From the NCBI GenBank assembly GCA_002704225.1, contig PAFU01000037.1:1-45181 (forward strand): a stretch of 45,181 bases of DNA, written 5' to 3'. The DNA comes from Gammaproteobacteria bacterium. GTDB taxonomy: Bacteria > Pseudomonadota > Gammaproteobacteria > Pseudomonadales > Azotimanducaceae. The notes under the pieces are model-generated. The model searched no databases and was not told the DNA's origin. It saw nothing but the letters and a program-made list of their open reading frames with translations. A program made the position numbers and the translations under genes. Of this stretch, positions 1 through 9,530 are shown one piece after another. Position 1 is the first letter of the stretch, and each line of letters starts with the position of its first letter.

Positions 1-943
1 GTGGCGTCGTTGGCGCAGCCGCAGGCGCCGTCGCCTCTGATGGCATCTCGTCCACCGCGGCTTCAAACTCGCCGGCGCCAGACAACGCTTCTGAAGCAAA
101 CGCTGGTTCTGAATCTTTCGATTCTAGGGCATCAAAACCCTCCTCCGAACTCTCGTCTTCAACCCCAAGAACTGTCTCTTCTGAGTCAGCGCTGGGTTCT
201 TCAACAGCAATAATCCGCACGTCGCCATAGTCTTGTACCGGCGCGGGCTCTGGCAGCGACACAGCACGATCCAGCATCTGCTCTGAACGCCATCGGGAAT
301 TTTGCGTTGCAACATCCTCTGCAGCACGGACCCGGGAAATCGTTACGGCTTCCTCAAATAAAGGCAGTGTGAGCATATTCCAAGGCTTGAGGCCATTGAT
401 GTTGCTGGCCCGAAAAGCCTGTGGGTTGAGACGTTGCACGGCCAGCATCTGCTGATCGTTGGTCACCGAATCGTCTTTCGTCCGATTGGCAATTCGCCAC
501 AGTGTGTCATTGGGTCGACTGAGCAACAGTCGACGCTCTTGTCCGGCAGCATCATCTGTGGGCAGCAGCAGCTCGATGGGTATCTGGCGAAGACCTGTGC
601 CATCTTCGACTTCCACAACGAAGCGCAGACTGGGTTCGTAGACCGGCTGATTACTGAAGATTCCAAGCACGAATTCACCGGCAGCGTTGTCGCGCAGATC
701 CAAGAACAGCGCATCAAATATTTGGTAGCGCCGCACCCCAAACGCCGCAAAGGACTCTTCGTCGGCTAACACGACACTGACCCGGCCAAATCGCGTATCC
801 AGTCGGCCAAGATTGACTTGGGCTTCAATCGACTCGCCTACCGAGGAGGCCACTTCTGGCACCAAGAAGTCTATAGGCTCTGACTGGGCATGGCCCCAAA
901 GGGCCTGCATCAGCAGGCTGAGCCATATCAACTTAGCGAACAT
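1..943 (-). CDS. fimV: FimV N-terminal part, cut by window edge
   Basis: The minus frame is open from an ATG at 943 to the window edge, giving 314 codons of a longer protein. Residues 1-19 form a Sec signal peptide ending near WGHA. A conserved N-terminal domain follows to about residue 130. A LysM-like stretch begins at RPNDTLWRIA (about 143-152), and the FimV-core signature SNINGLKPWNMLTLPL lies near 180-195. After that the chain becomes acidic and rich in Ala, Glu and Pro, as in the FimV linker. FimV is an inner-membrane, peptidoglycan-binding hub protein that supports type IV pilus assembly and polar protein localisation. It lies 118 bp downstream of asd on the same strand, its usual position in Pseudomonas. 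The C-terminal TPR and cytoplasmic domain lie outside the window. Confidence 0.88.
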   Translation of the reverse strand, partial: MFAKLIWLSLLMQALWGHAQSEPIDFLVPEVASSVGESIEAQVNLGRLDTRFGRVSVVLADEESFAAFGVRRYQIFDALFLDLRDNAAGEFVLGIFSNQPVYEPSLRFVVEVEDGTGLRQIPIELLLPTDDAAGQERRLLLSRPNDTLWRIANRTKDDSVTNDQQMLAVQRLNPQAFRASNINGLKPWNMLTLPLFEEAVTISRVRAAEDVATQNSRWRSEQMLDRAVSLPEPAPVQDYGDVRIIAVEEPSADSEETVLGVEDESSEEGFDALESKDSEPAFASEALSGAGEFEAAVDEMPSEATAPAAAPTTP

Positions 944-1061
944 GTTTACGCGCAAAATACTGTCCCTTTTATCTCACGCCCGTTGGCGCTAAATCCGCTC
1001 ACCTATAACCGACTTTATAGAGCAACACAGTGTTTGTGTAACCCCGCAGGGATAGGACAGT

Positions 1062-2078
1062 CTACAGATGTGCCAAGAGCAGCTCTGCAATTTGCACACT
1101 GTTGAGTGCCGCGCCCTTACGGACATTGTCCGCCACCACCCACATATTCAGCCCATTTGGGTGTGAGATGTCTTTTCGAAGCCGGCTCACGAATACCGGA
1201 TCTGTTCCAGCCCCGTGTTCCACTGGCGTCGCGAGTTCGTGGTCGCCCAGCAGCGTGAGACCAGGGGCAGCCGCGAGCAAAGCACGGGCCTCCTCAACAC
1301 TCAACGGTTGCCGAGTTTCGATGTGAACCGCTTCACTGTGGCCGTAAAAAACAGGTATGCGCACACAGGTCGCATTCACGGCGATGCTGTCATCCTGCAG
1401 AATTTTGCAGGTTTCCCACGCCATTTTCATTTCTTCCCGTGTGTAACCGTTTTCTTGGAAGGTATCGATTTGCGGAATCGCATTGAACGCAATCTGCGCG
1501 GGCATCTTACCGGGTTCAATGGGTTGACCGTTGAGTAGCTTGGCGGTTTGGCCCGCTAGCTCTTCAATACCGCTGGCACCCGCTCCTGATACCGCCTGAT
1601 AAGTAGCCACGTTGATACGCGTTATACCCACGGCATCGTGAATCGGTTTTAACGCCACCATCATCTGGATGGTCGAGCAGTTTGGGTTAGCAATGATGTT
1701 TCGAGGTGCGTAGTCCGCAACACATTCAGGGTTCACCTCGCTCACCACCAAGGGAATGTCGTCGTCGTTACGAAAGTGCGAGGTGTTGTCCACCACGATG
1801 CAGCCTTGAGCAGCCGCCTTCGGCGCGAACTCCGCAGACACCGAACCACCGGCGGAGAACAGCCCTATTTGGGTATTGCTGAAATCAAAGGCGTCCAGAC
1901 GCTGTATTTGCACAGATTTGCCATTGAACTGAACACGCTTCCCTTCGGAGCGTGGCGACGCCAACAGCGCCAATTCGCCTACCGGGAAATTGCGCTCCTG
2001 CAGAATCTCCACCAGGGCCTCGCCAACGGCACCAGAGGCACCGGCAATGGCTACATTGACTGTTTTTTCCGTACTCAT
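1062..2078 (-). CDS. asd: Aspartate-semialdehyde dehydrogenase
   Basis: The 338-residue product reduces aspartyl-4-phosphate to aspartate-4-semialdehyde with NADPH. This is the branch point to lysine/diaminopimelate, threonine and methionine, in the cytoplasm. The NADP-binding loop GASGAVG is at 13-19, and the catalytic cysteine is about residue 134 in NPNCSTIQ. The FYGHSEAVH segment carries the active-site histidine and marks the subtype common in Pseudomonas rather than the longer enterobacterial Asd. Length is normal. The start has AGG four bases upstream. It is 27 bp downstream of leuB on the same strand, so it is probably the last metabolic gene of the leuCDB transcript. Confidence 0.97.
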   Translation of the reverse strand: MSTEKTVNVAIAGASGAVGEALVEILQERNFPVGELALLASPRSEGKRVQFNGKSVQIQRLDAFDFSNTQIGLFSAGGSVSAEFAPKAAAQGCIVVDNTSHFRNDDDIPLVVSEVNPECVADYAPRNIIANPNCSTIQMMVALKPIHDAVGITRINVATYQAVSGAGASGIEELAGQTAKLLNGQPIEPGKMPAQIAFNAIPQIDTFQENGYTREEMKMAWETCKILQDDSIAVNATCVRIPVFYGHSEAVHIETRQPLSVEEARALLAAAPGLTLLGDHELATPVEHGAGTDPVFVSRLRKDISHPNGLNMWVVADNVRKGAALNSVQIAELLLAHL

Positions 2079-2105
2079 TACCTAAATAGAACCTCTTTCT
2101 ATGAG

Positions 2106-3176
2106 TTAAAGATTTTCGATCACCAGTTCACCCATGGTTCGACAACCCACAGCTTCGTCTTGATCATCCCCTGCAATATCGGCGGTTCGATGCCCGTCCG
2201 CGAGCACCTTGGCCACCGCACGGTCTACGTTGTCCGCGGCTTCGGGCATATTCAGGCTGTAACGGAACAACATGCCAACCGAGAGGATGGTCGCTAACGG
2301 GTTGGCCTTATCTTGGCCTGCGATATCAGGAGCCGTACCGTGCACCGGTTCGTACATGCCCGCGCCACTGGCAGACAATGACGCCGAAGGCAGCATGCCC
2401 AAACTACCGGTGAGCATGGCCGCCACATCAGACAAGATATCGCCGAACATGTTGCCCGTTACGATCACGTCAAACTGCTTCGGCGCGCGAACCAACTGCA
2501 TGGCAGCGTTATCAACGTACATATGCGACAGCTCAACGTCTGGGTAATCGCTGGCGATACTGGTTACCACCTCGCGCCATAGCTGACTGACTTCCAGCAC
2601 ATTGGCTTTATCCACACTGCAAAGCCGTCCATTACGCTTGCTGGCCAGATCAAAACTCACCCGGGCGATACGTTCAATTTCGTGCTCGGCATAGACTAAG
2701 GTGTTGAAACCCACGCGCTCGTTGTCACGTGTTTCAACCCCACGGGGCTCACCGAAATAGATACCGCCCGTCAGCTCACGCACGATCAAAATGTCTAGAT
2801 CGGATACCAACTCGGGTTTGAGCGACGACGCACTGGCCAGTGAACTGGCCAATAACGCCGGACGCAAATTGGCAAACAAGCCCAGTTCTTGACGAAGACC
2901 CAGCAGACCCTTCTCTGGACGCTGCGCCGTAGGCAAGTCATCCCACTTGGGACCACCCACACCACCCAACAATACGGCGTCCGCGGCCTTGGCTTTTTCC
3001 AAGGTCGCATCGGGCAGCGGGCTGCCGCAGTCATCAATGGCTGCACCGCCAACTAAGGCCTCTTCCAACTCGATAGCAACGCCCTGTTGCTGTGCTGCGA
3101 CCTGCAACACCTCGACTGCCGGAGCAACCACCTCCTTGCCTATGCCATCACCCGGGAGAACTAATACTTTTTTCAC
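2106..3176 (-). CDS. leuB: 3-isopropylmalate dehydrogenase
   Basis: LeuB oxidatively decarboxylates 3-isopropylmalate to 2-oxoisocaproate with NAD+, the third step of leucine synthesis. The 356-residue length is typical of the family. Visible signatures are [10 protein letters not shown] at the N-terminus, VGGPKWD, the DKANVLEVS metal/substrate segment, [11 protein letters not shown], and [14 protein letters not shown] near the NAD-binding C-terminal part. The gene lies between leuD (46 bp upstream) and asd (27 bp downstream) on the same strand, which fits one leucine operon. Nothing is missing or frameshifted. Confidence 0.97.
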   Translation of the reverse strand: MKKVLVLPGDGIGKEVVAPAVEVLQVAAQQQGVAIELEEALVGGAAIDDCGSPLPDATLEKAKAADAVLLGGVGGPKWDDLPTAQRPEKGLLGLRQELGLFANLRPALLASSLASASSLKPELVSDLDILIVRELTGGIYFGEPRGVETRDNERVGFNTLVYAEHEIERIARVSFDLASKRNGRLCSVDKANVLEVSQLWREVVTSIASDYPDVELSHMYVDNAAMQLVRAPKQFDVIVTGNMFGDILSDVAAMLTGSLGMLPSASLSASGAGMYEPVHGTAPDIAGQDKANPLATILSVGMLFRYSLNMPEAADNVDRAVAKVLADGHRTADIAGDDQDEAVGCRTMGELVIENL

Positions 3177-3222
3177 ATCGAATCCTTGTTGAGTGAACCA
3201 AGGGATACCCTCAGATCAGTGT

Positions 3223-3855
3223 TTAATTGCGAAACAGCCACGGTTGGCGCTGACGATGCCCGACCTCAAAGTCTCGAATCAGCTGCGCTTCCGCCAGCGT
3301 TAAATCTATGTCGTCCATACCCTTGAGCATTTTTTCTTTGAGTGCCGAATCGATCTCAAAACCATGTACCTGCTCGCCATCCGTTACGGTCTGCGCCTGC
3401 AGATCGATCGTCAACTGCAATCCGGAAGCGACGCGCTCGAAAAAACCGTCCAGCACGTCGGCTGGCAGAATGATGGGCAGCACCCCGTTCTTGAAGCAGT
3501 TACCAAAGAAAATATCGGCAAAGCTCGGTGCCAGGACCGCACGAAAACCAAATTCCTTCAACGCCCAAACCGCATGCTCCCGGGAGGAACCGCACCCAAA
3601 GTTATCCCGGGCGATCAAGATAGAAGCCCCCTGATATTCGGGTAAGTTCAGCGCAAACTCGCGATTAAGCTGACGCTCATTTGGCGTCATGCCGATGGTG
3701 CCCTGATCGAGAAAGCGCCAGGCGTCGAACAGATAGTCGCCAAATCCTGTGCGCTTGATCGACTTCAAATATTGTTTGGGAATGATTTGATCGGTATCTA
3801 CATTGGCGCGATCCATTGGCGCCACCAATCCGTCCAACTGAGTGAATGCATCCAT
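3223..3855 (-). CDS. leuD: 3-isopropylmalate dehydratase small subunit
   Basis: LeuD is the swivelling small subunit of isopropylmalate isomerase, which partners LeuC to convert 2- into 3-isopropylmalate. At 210 residues it has family length. It begins with [24 protein letters not shown]-type sequence, in which the [14 protein letters not shown] segment is characteristic. The conserved loop [13 protein letters not shown] is near residues 88-100. Its ATG shares one base with the leuC stop (TAATG at 3855), so translation of the two subunits is coupled, as expected for a heterodimer. Confidence 0.97.
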   Translation of the reverse strand: MDAFTQLDGLVAPMDRANVDTDQIIPKQYLKSIKRTGFGDYLFDAWRFLDQGTIGMTPNERQLNREFALNLPEYQGASILIARDNFGCGSSREHAVWALKEFGFRAVLAPSFADIFFGNCFKNGVLPIILPADVLDGFFERVASGLQLTIDLQAQTVTDGEQVHGFEIDSALKEKMLKGMDDIDLTLAEAQLIRDFEVGHRQRQPWLFRN

Positions 3856-5288
3856 TAGCCTTCTCCACCTTGATGTTCTCGGATGTCGACAAATCGACCG
3901 TGGATGGCCGCTGCAGCAGCCATGGCAGGGCTCACTAAGTGGGTTCGTCCGCCGTAGCCCTGCCGACCTTCAAAGTTACGGTTGGATGTCGAGGCACAAT
4001 GCTCGCCCTCGCCCAGTTGATCTGGATTCATGCCCAAGCACATCGAGCAACCCGCCGAACGCCACTGAAAACCGGCTTGCGTAAACTGCTCTGCGAGCCC
4101 CTCGGCTTCAGCTTGGGCTTTAACCAAGCCCGAACCCGGCACCACCAACGCTTCAGTCACATTGGGCGATACCTTGCCGCCACGAATCTGTGCTGCCGCA
4201 GATCGCAGATCTTCAATCCGCGCATTGGTACAAGAACCAATAAACACACGGCTTATGGCGATATCCGTAATCTTCTGATTCGCGCTCAAATCCATGTACT
4301 GCAGAGCGAGCCCTGTAGACTCGGCCTGCACCGCGTCGCTCATCTGCGCAGGATCGGGCACCTGTTCATCAATGCCCGCGACCATTTCCGGCGATGTACC
4401 CCAACTGACTTGCGGCGCCACATCACTGGCGTCAATCGTGATGGAGGCATCAAATACCGCACCTTCGTCGGAGACCAACGTGCGCCAGTAATCTTCGGCC
4501 TGATTCCACTGCTCACCCTTCGGCGCAAAAGGCCGACCGTGAAGATAACTGATGGTCGTATCATCCACTGCCACCAGACCCGCTCGCGCACCGGCCTCAA
4601 TACTCATATTGCACAAGGTCATCCGACCTTCCATCGACAACTGGCGAATGGCTTCGCCGCGATATTCAATGGTGTGCCCTGTCGCCCCAGCGGTACCCAA
4701 TCGACCGATAATGGCTAGCACGAGGTCCTTGGCGGTGACGCCATCAGTCAACGAGCCGGTGACATTGACCGCAAAGTTCTTGGCCTTATTTTGCACCAGA
4801 CACTGAGTCGCCATCACATGTTCGACTTCCGACGTTCCTATGCCCTGTGCCAAGGCCGCAAAGGCACCATGCGTGGACGTATGCGAGTCACCGCAGACCA
4901 CGGTCATCCCCGGCATGGTCGCGCCTTGCTCCGGCCCCACGACGTGAACAATGCCCTGACGAGGATCCAGAATTTCAAATTGTTGTACGCCATAGGCTTT
5001 GCAGTTTTTGTCTAGGGTGACCACTTGCTCAAGCGCCACTTCGTCGGTGATGCCAGCGAACCCCAGTTCGCGCCCAGAGGTTGGGACATTGTGATCTGGC
5101 GTCGCCAAGTTCGCGTCCACACGCCACAGCGGGCGGCCAGCCAACTGCAAACCCTCAAAGGCTTGTGGCGACGTCACTTCGTGCAGCAACTGTAAATCGA
5201 TATATAACAGGGAGTTACCGTCAGCTCGGCGCCCCACCTCGTGAGCAGCCCAAATCTTGTCGTACAGCGTTTTTGGTTCTGATGGCAT
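3855..5288 (-). CDS. leuC: 3-isopropylmalate dehydratase large subunit
   Basis: LeuC is the [4Fe-4S] large subunit of isopropylmalate isomerase, 477 residues. The three cluster cysteines are in [12 protein letters not shown] and in the C-x-x-C of [22 protein letters not shown] and the following ATQCL segment are typical of the aconitase family. The start at 5288 ([11 protein letters not shown]) is preferred: GAGGG lies just upstream and this N-terminus matches the family. The frame continues to 5342, but those 18 extra codons run into the promoter region. First gene of the leuCDB-asd unit, divergent from a LysR regulator. Confidence 0.96.
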   Translation of the reverse strand: MPSEPKTLYDKIWAAHEVGRRADGNSLLYIDLQLLHEVTSPQAFEGLQLAGRPLWRVDANLATPDHNVPTSGRELGFAGITDEVALEQVVTLDKNCKAYGVQQFEILDPRQGIVHVVGPEQGATMPGMTVVCGDSHTSTHGAFAALAQGIGTSEVEHVMATQCLVQNKAKNFAVNVTGSLTDGVTAKDLVLAIIGRLGTAGATGHTIEYRGEAIRQLSMEGRMTLCNMSIEAGARAGLVAVDDTTISYLHGRPFAPKGEQWNQAEDYWRTLVSDEGAVFDASITIDASDVAPQVSWGTSPEMVAGIDEQVPDPAQMSDAVQAESTGLALQYMDLSANQKITDIAISRVFIGSCTNARIEDLRSAAAQIRGGKVSPNVTEALVVPGSGLVKAQAEAEGLAEQFTQAGFQWRSAGCSMCLGMNPDQLGEGEHCASTSNRNFEGRQGYGGRTHLVSPAMAAAAAIHGRFVDIREHQGGEG

Positions 5289-5370
5289 GTCATTACCCTC
5301 GAAAATTTGGCGCAGTCTAGGCCGGGCCTTTCCATAAAACAATTCGATATTTTTTATATTTTGTATAACT

Positions 5371-5386
5371 TTTAAGAATACTTAAA
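5371..5386. promoter_or_regulatory. Palindrome in leuC/LysR intergenic region
   Basis: TTTAAG and CTTAAA form a perfect inverted repeat separated by AATA. Inside it the T-N11-A pattern of LysR-type operators is present. It sits in an AT-rich tract 37 bp upstream of the LysR-family start and 83 bp upstream of the leuC start. Both features are common for a LysR-type site that serves autoregulation and activation of the divergent target. The assignment is inferred from position and symmetry. Confidence 0.45.
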
Positions 5387-5422
5387 GGCATACTGAGAGT
5401 CCTAAATCAGTGGTCTCTCTCC

Positions 5423-6292
5423 ATGCACCTGGACGAACTCGATTCCTTCATTCATGTCGCTCGCTTGGGTTCCTTTTCTGCCGCTGCTGAGCAGTTGCAC
5501 ATTAGCCAGCCAGCGATGAGCAAGCGCATACAGTCGCTCGAAAGCCGACTGGGCGTGACACTGTTCGACCGACTGGGTAAACGTGTGCGATTGACGCCTG
5601 CTGGGGAACTGCTGGTGGGCAAGGCAAATGCTATGCTGGACCTGTCCAAGGATATGGAGCGGGATGTCGGTAATCTGGCCCAATCCGTTAGCGGTCGCTT
5701 GAGTATGGCCACGTCCCACCATATCGGGCTGCATCGTCTGGCACCGGTGCTACAAGCCTTTACCAAGGCTTACCCCGACGTTGAGCTGGATATCCAGTTT
5801 GAAGACTCGGAAGTGGCTTACAACCTTGTGAGATCCGGCACCATCGAGTTGGCTGTCGTCACCCTGAATCCTGCTGTTGACGAAGCTCAGCCGGAACTGG
5901 CCACGCAAACCATCTGGCAAGACCCACTGTGCTTTGTAAACGCGACACCTCTGCCAGCGGTCACATCGCTTGATCAGCTTGCGGCTCTGCCCTGTATCTT
6001 GCCGGGACCGAACACATTCACTGGCAGAATTGTCACCCAGCGTTTCGCCACCGAAGGACTGAGCCTTCAACCCGCGCTTTCGACTAACTATTTAGAGACC
6101 ATTAGCATGCTAGTAAGCGTGGGCGTTGGCTGGAGCGTGCTACCCAAAACCATGGCGGCCGGTCTAAATCAGCTCAGGCCAGACTGCGCCCCAATCACCC
6201 GAACGCTGGGCTCGGTGATTCACGCCAAACGCACGCTATCGAACAGTGCCAAGGCCTTCTTGGCGGTGTTGCAGAATTACGCTTCAGGCTGA
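5423..6292 (+). CDS. LysR-family regulator divergent from leuC
   Basis: This 289-residue LysR-type transcriptional regulator has its winged helix-turn-helix at residues 1-60. The [20 protein letters not shown] recognition region and [18 protein letters not shown] are both visible. The effector-binding periplasmic-binding-like domain follows from about residue 90. Divergence from leuC suggests it controls leucine biosynthesis, as in many Pseudomonas-type genomes; the ligand cannot be read from sequence. The ATG is preceded by only a pyrimidine-rich weak ribosome site. Its 3' end overlaps the convergent aroC by 16 bp. Confidence 0.9.
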   Translation: MHLDELDSFIHVARLGSFSAAAEQLHISQPAMSKRIQSLESRLGVTLFDRLGKRVRLTPAGELLVGKANAMLDLSKDMERDVGNLAQSVSGRLSMATSHHIGLHRLAPVLQAFTKAYPDVELDIQFEDSEVAYNLVRSGTIELAVVTLNPAVDEAQPELATQTIWQDPLCFVNATPLPAVTSLDQLAALPCILPGPNTFTGRIVTQRFATEGLSLQPALSTNYLETISMLVSVGVGWSVLPKTMAAGLNQLRPDCAPITRTLGSVIHAKRTLSNSAKAFLAVLQNYASG

Positions 6293-7371
6293 GATGGCAG
6301 CATGCCCGCCTCGCGGCCCATCTGACCACGATGGCGCAGCAGATGGTCCATCAGTACCAAGGCGACCATGGCTTCAGCAATGGGCGTCGCGCGGATGCCG
6401 ACACAGGGGTCATGACGCCCCTTGGTGACCACCTCCACCGGATTACCAAAGCGATCAATGGACTGGCCCGGATTGGTCAGACTGCTGGTGGGTTTCAGCG
6501 CCATACGCAGCACGATGTCTTGGCCCGAGGAGATGCCGCCTAGGATGCCGCCGGCATGGTTGCTCGTAAAACCATTGGGAGTCATTTCATCGCGATGTTC
6601 GGTGCCGCGTTGGTTTGATACCTGCATACCATCACCCACCTCAACGCCTTTCACCGCATTGATGCCCATTAGCGCCCCAGCCAAATCCGAATCCAGTCGG
6701 GAAAACACCGGTTCGCCCAGACCCACGGGAACCCCGCTGGCGATCACGGACACTTCCGCACCAATGGAGTCTCCATCCTTACGCACCTCGTCAATCAGCG
6801 CGGCAATATCGTCCAGCATGGACGCATCCGGACAGAAAAACGGATTGTCGTCCACGATACTCAGATCAACGGGCTCAGGCCGCAGGCTGCCGATACCGGA
6901 CAAGTAGCCCTTGATGGAAATGCCCATATGAGAGGCCAGATATTTCTTCGCTATGGCGCCCGCCGCCACACGCATGGTGGTTTCACGCGCAGACGAGCGA
7001 CCGCCGCCGCGGTAGTCCCTCACCCCGTATTTGTGGTGATAGGTGTAGTCTGCATGGGCCGGCCGGAACACGTCCTTAATCGCGCCGTAGTCTTTGCTCT
7101 TTTGGTCTTCGTTACGCACCAGCAAGCCAATGGGCGTGCCCGTTGTGACTCCCTCGAAAACACCGGACAGAATCTCTACGCGGTCACCTTCACGGCGCTG
7201 AGTTGTGTACTTTGACTGACCGGGCTTGCGCCGATCCAGATCCGGCTGCAGGTCTTCTTCGGTTAACGGTAGCCCCGGGGGGCAACCGTCGACAATGGCG
7301 CCCAAGGCCAACCCATGGCTTTCGCCGAAGGTGGTCACGGTGAACAGTGAGCCAAACGTATTTGCTGCCAT
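6277..7371 (-). CDS. aroC: Chorismate synthase
   Basis: AroC converts 5-enolpyruvylshikimate-3-phosphate to chorismate using reduced FMN, the last shikimate-pathway step. The 364-residue product shows all three family signatures: [18 protein letters not shown] at 15-32, the basic [15 protein letters not shown] with the preceding HHKYG, and the C-terminal [18 protein letters not shown]. Length is normal. The stop lies inside the end of the convergent LysR gene, with 16 bp shared. The gene begins 211 bp downstream of prmB; I see no gene in that gap. Confidence 0.97.
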   Translation of the reverse strand: MAANTFGSLFTVTTFGESHGLALGAIVDGCPPGLPLTEEDLQPDLDRRKPGQSKYTTQRREGDRVEILSGVFEGVTTGTPIGLLVRNEDQKSKDYGAIKDVFRPAHADYTYHHKYGVRDYRGGGRSSARETTMRVAAGAIAKKYLASHMGISIKGYLSGIGSLRPEPVDLSIVDDNPFFCPDASMLDDIAALIDEVRKDGDSIGAEVSVIASGVPVGLGEPVFSRLDSDLAGALMGINAVKGVEVGDGMQVSNQRGTEHRDEMTPNGFTSNHAGGILGGISSGQDIVLRMALKPTSSLTNPGQSIDRFGNPVEVVTKGRHDPCVGIRATPIAEAMVALVLMDHLLRHRGQMGREAGMLPSQPEA

Positions 7372-7582
7372 GTCTTACTCTGTTGGTGAGATTCGCCACC
7401 TGAACGAAGGTAACGACAAATGCTGTATTGAGACCACATTATCTGGCTTGTGTACGGTAAGCATCAAGTAAAAAAGGACTGAACGGATAAACCTGCAATG
7501 CGGCATATCTGCGAAATGCCCGAGGGCCGTCCATGGAGAGGTCAGAACAAGAGCTGCGCTTGGCTCAGTTTTTCGATACCCG

Positions 7583-8440
7583 TCATTTTTTTTCAGACCC
7601 CAGAAGAAACACCCCTTCCCCGCCTTCAGGCAACTCTAACCACTGAATCGGTAAATCCGGATACTTGCGCTGCATGGCCGGCGCACTGGCTCCCACTTCG
7701 CAGAGAAACACCCCGTCTGCTGCTAACCGCTCTGCCAGCTCTGGCAGAAACCGATCAACCAAGCTCAAACCGTCTTCGCCAGCCGCTAACCCGAGTACCG
7801 GTTCGTGTCGGTATTCCTCTGGTAGTGTTTTCATATCCGGTGCGTCTACGTAGGGCGGATTGGTCAGAATCAGATCCCATTGATCCGTCTGCTCCGCCAG
7901 CCACTGACAGGCATCGCCCTGCACGACGAGGACTCGATCACCAAGATTGTGCAGGGCCACATTTTGCTGGGCCAAGCTCGCAGCTCGAGCATCCAACTCC
8001 ACCAGAGTTACGTGGGATTGGGGGTAACGCTGAGCAGCCAAGATGCCCAAACACCCGACACCGGCGCAAAGATCGACGATTTTTTTGGCGTTTGGCCCAA
8101 GCCATGCTTGCAGTGGCTCGCCCAACAGGTAGCCGATGGGAGACCTAGGAATCATCACACCGGGCTCCACTAAAAACCGTTCGCCCATAAAGCGGCATTC
8201 GCCGAGCAAGTGCGCCAACGGTGCACGCTCTTCGACTCTGCGCGCGGCGAGTTGTTTAACGCGCTGGTAGTCTGCTGACGCAACGGGCAACTGCAGCGAC
8301 GATTCATGATCAGCGAAGCCGGTAACACTCAAAACCAAGTAGACGGCTTCATCCCAAGCGTTATCGGTGCCGTGGCCGTAGCTCAGAGGGGCGTGCTCGA
8401 AGCGCTGGTAAACGCTTTCAATTAACTCGCCTACAATCAC
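7583..8440 (-). CDS. prmB: Ribosomal protein uL3 glutamine methyltransferase
   Basis: PrmB methylates a glutamine of ribosomal protein L3 using S-adenosylmethionine. The 285-residue product has an N-terminal helical domain (VIVGELIESVYQRF) and the SAM motif VDLCAGVGCLGILAA. It also has the glutamine-methyltransferase signature LTNPPYVDAPDM. The reading frame extends upstream to 8884 inside gpsA. A GTG at 8440, eight bases after the gpsA stop, gives the normal family N-terminus, so that start is chosen. HemK/PrmC is the alternative, but the PrmB-type N-terminus and the R-S-P-I-G-Y-L-L segment favour PrmB. Confidence 0.9.
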   Translation of the reverse strand: MIVGELIESVYQRFEHAPLSYGHGTDNAWDEAVYLVLSVTGFADHESSLQLPVASADYQRVKQLAARRVEERAPLAHLLGECRFMGERFLVEPGVMIPRSPIGYLLGEPLQAWLGPNAKKIVDLCAGVGCLGILAAQRYPQSHVTLVELDARAASLAQQNVALHNLGDRVLVVQGDACQWLAEQTDQWDLILTNPPYVDAPDMKTLPEEYRHEPVLGLAAGEDGLSLVDRFLPELAERLAADGVFLCEVGASAPAMQRKYPDLPIQWLELPEGGEGVFLLGSEKK

Positions 8441-8448
8441 GTGTTCGG

Positions 8449-9465
8449 TTACTGCCAACGCGATGGGTCCACAAATTCCACATCCGCGCCTTCGCTGTTG
8501 CCCATCAGCGCGCTGATGACTTCGGTGATGCTTCGCTGCTCGAAGAGAATGCTGTACAAGCCGTCTACCAAGGGCATGTAGACATCTAACTCGCGGCTTT
8601 TGGCGTGCACCAAGCGCAGAGTATTCACCCCTTCCGCCAGCTTGCCCAAGGAGTCTGCGGCTTCGTCCAACGACATTCCCTTGGCAATACAGGTCCCCAG
8701 CTGATGGTTGCGACTCAGCGGCGACGTGCAGGTCACCAGCAAATCGCCTACACCGGCGAGGCCCAAAAAGGTAAACGGGTTCCCACCCATGGACACCGCA
8801 AAGCGGCTCATTTCCGCCAATGCTCGAGTAACCAGCAAGCCGATGGTGTTTTGACCGACCTCCAACCCCGCTGCCAACCCGCAAACGATGGCGTATATGT
8901 TTTTCAGCGCACCACCCAATTCCACGCCATACACATCGGCGCTGGGGTACACGCGAAGCGTGTCGTTGCGCATGACCTCCTGCACGAGCAGCGCATCGGC
9001 CTGATGATGGGTGGCAATGACCGTACCGGCGTACTGCTGTTCCGCGATTTCTTCGGCCAAATTTGGACCAGAAATAGCACCCACATGCTGACTCGGGGTG
9101 AGGTCGCTCAACAGTTGGCTCATCAGTCGGAACCCATCGGGTTCTATCCCTTTCGTTGCGCTAATGAGTACATCTTCGGGTTGAAGAAAGGCCGCCATCT
9201 CCCGGCATACGGAGGCGAAACCGGCGCTGGGGACGGCAACAAAGATCAGACTGGCGGATTGAGTAGCCTGCCTGAGGTCTGCGGTCGGCAGGACACCGGG
9301 CTCTAAGGGATGACCCGGTAGATAACGCAGGTTTTCTCCGGCCTGCACGGTTTGCGAGACCTGCTCAGGGTCACGCATCCACAGACGCGTGGTATGGCCG
9401 TTTCGGGCAATGATATTAGCGATGGCGGTACCGAAATTTCCACCACCGACTATGGCTACTTCCAT
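8449..9465 (-). CDS. gpsA: Glycerol-3-phosphate dehydrogenase (NAD(P)+)
   Basis: GpsA reduces dihydroxyacetone phosphate to sn-glycerol-3-phosphate, the backbone for membrane phospholipids, in the cytoplasm. The product is 338 residues, close to the E. coli length. The dinucleotide fold starts at VAIVGGGNFGTAIA. ISATKGIE and GVELGGALKNIYAIVCGLA carry the catalytic lysine region. The start at 9465 (MEVAIVGGG) is preferred over the in-frame ATG at 9498, because it places the Rossmann strand at the N-terminus as in homologues. prmB follows after eight bases, so the two are probably cotranscribed. Confidence 0.95.
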   Translation of the reverse strand: MEVAIVGGGNFGTAIANIIARNGHTTRLWMRDPEQVSQTVQAGENLRYLPGHPLEPGVLPTADLRQATQSASLIFVAVPSAGFASVCREMAAFLQPEDVLISATKGIEPDGFRLMSQLLSDLTPSQHVGAISGPNLAEEIAEQQYAGTVIATHHQADALLVQEVMRNDTLRVYPSADVYGVELGGALKNIYAIVCGLAAGLEVGQNTIGLLVTRALAEMSRFAVSMGGNPFTFLGLAGVGDLLVTCTSPLSRNHQLGTCIAKGMSLDEAADSLGKLAEGVNTLRLVHAKSRELDVYMPLVDGLYSILFEQRSITEVISALMGNSEGADVEFVDPSRWQ

Positions 9466-9530
9466 CTCACTAACCAAGCAACGAGGGTTGGCCTCCATTG
9501 TGAAGGCTTGTTGCCCGGATAGATATGCCG

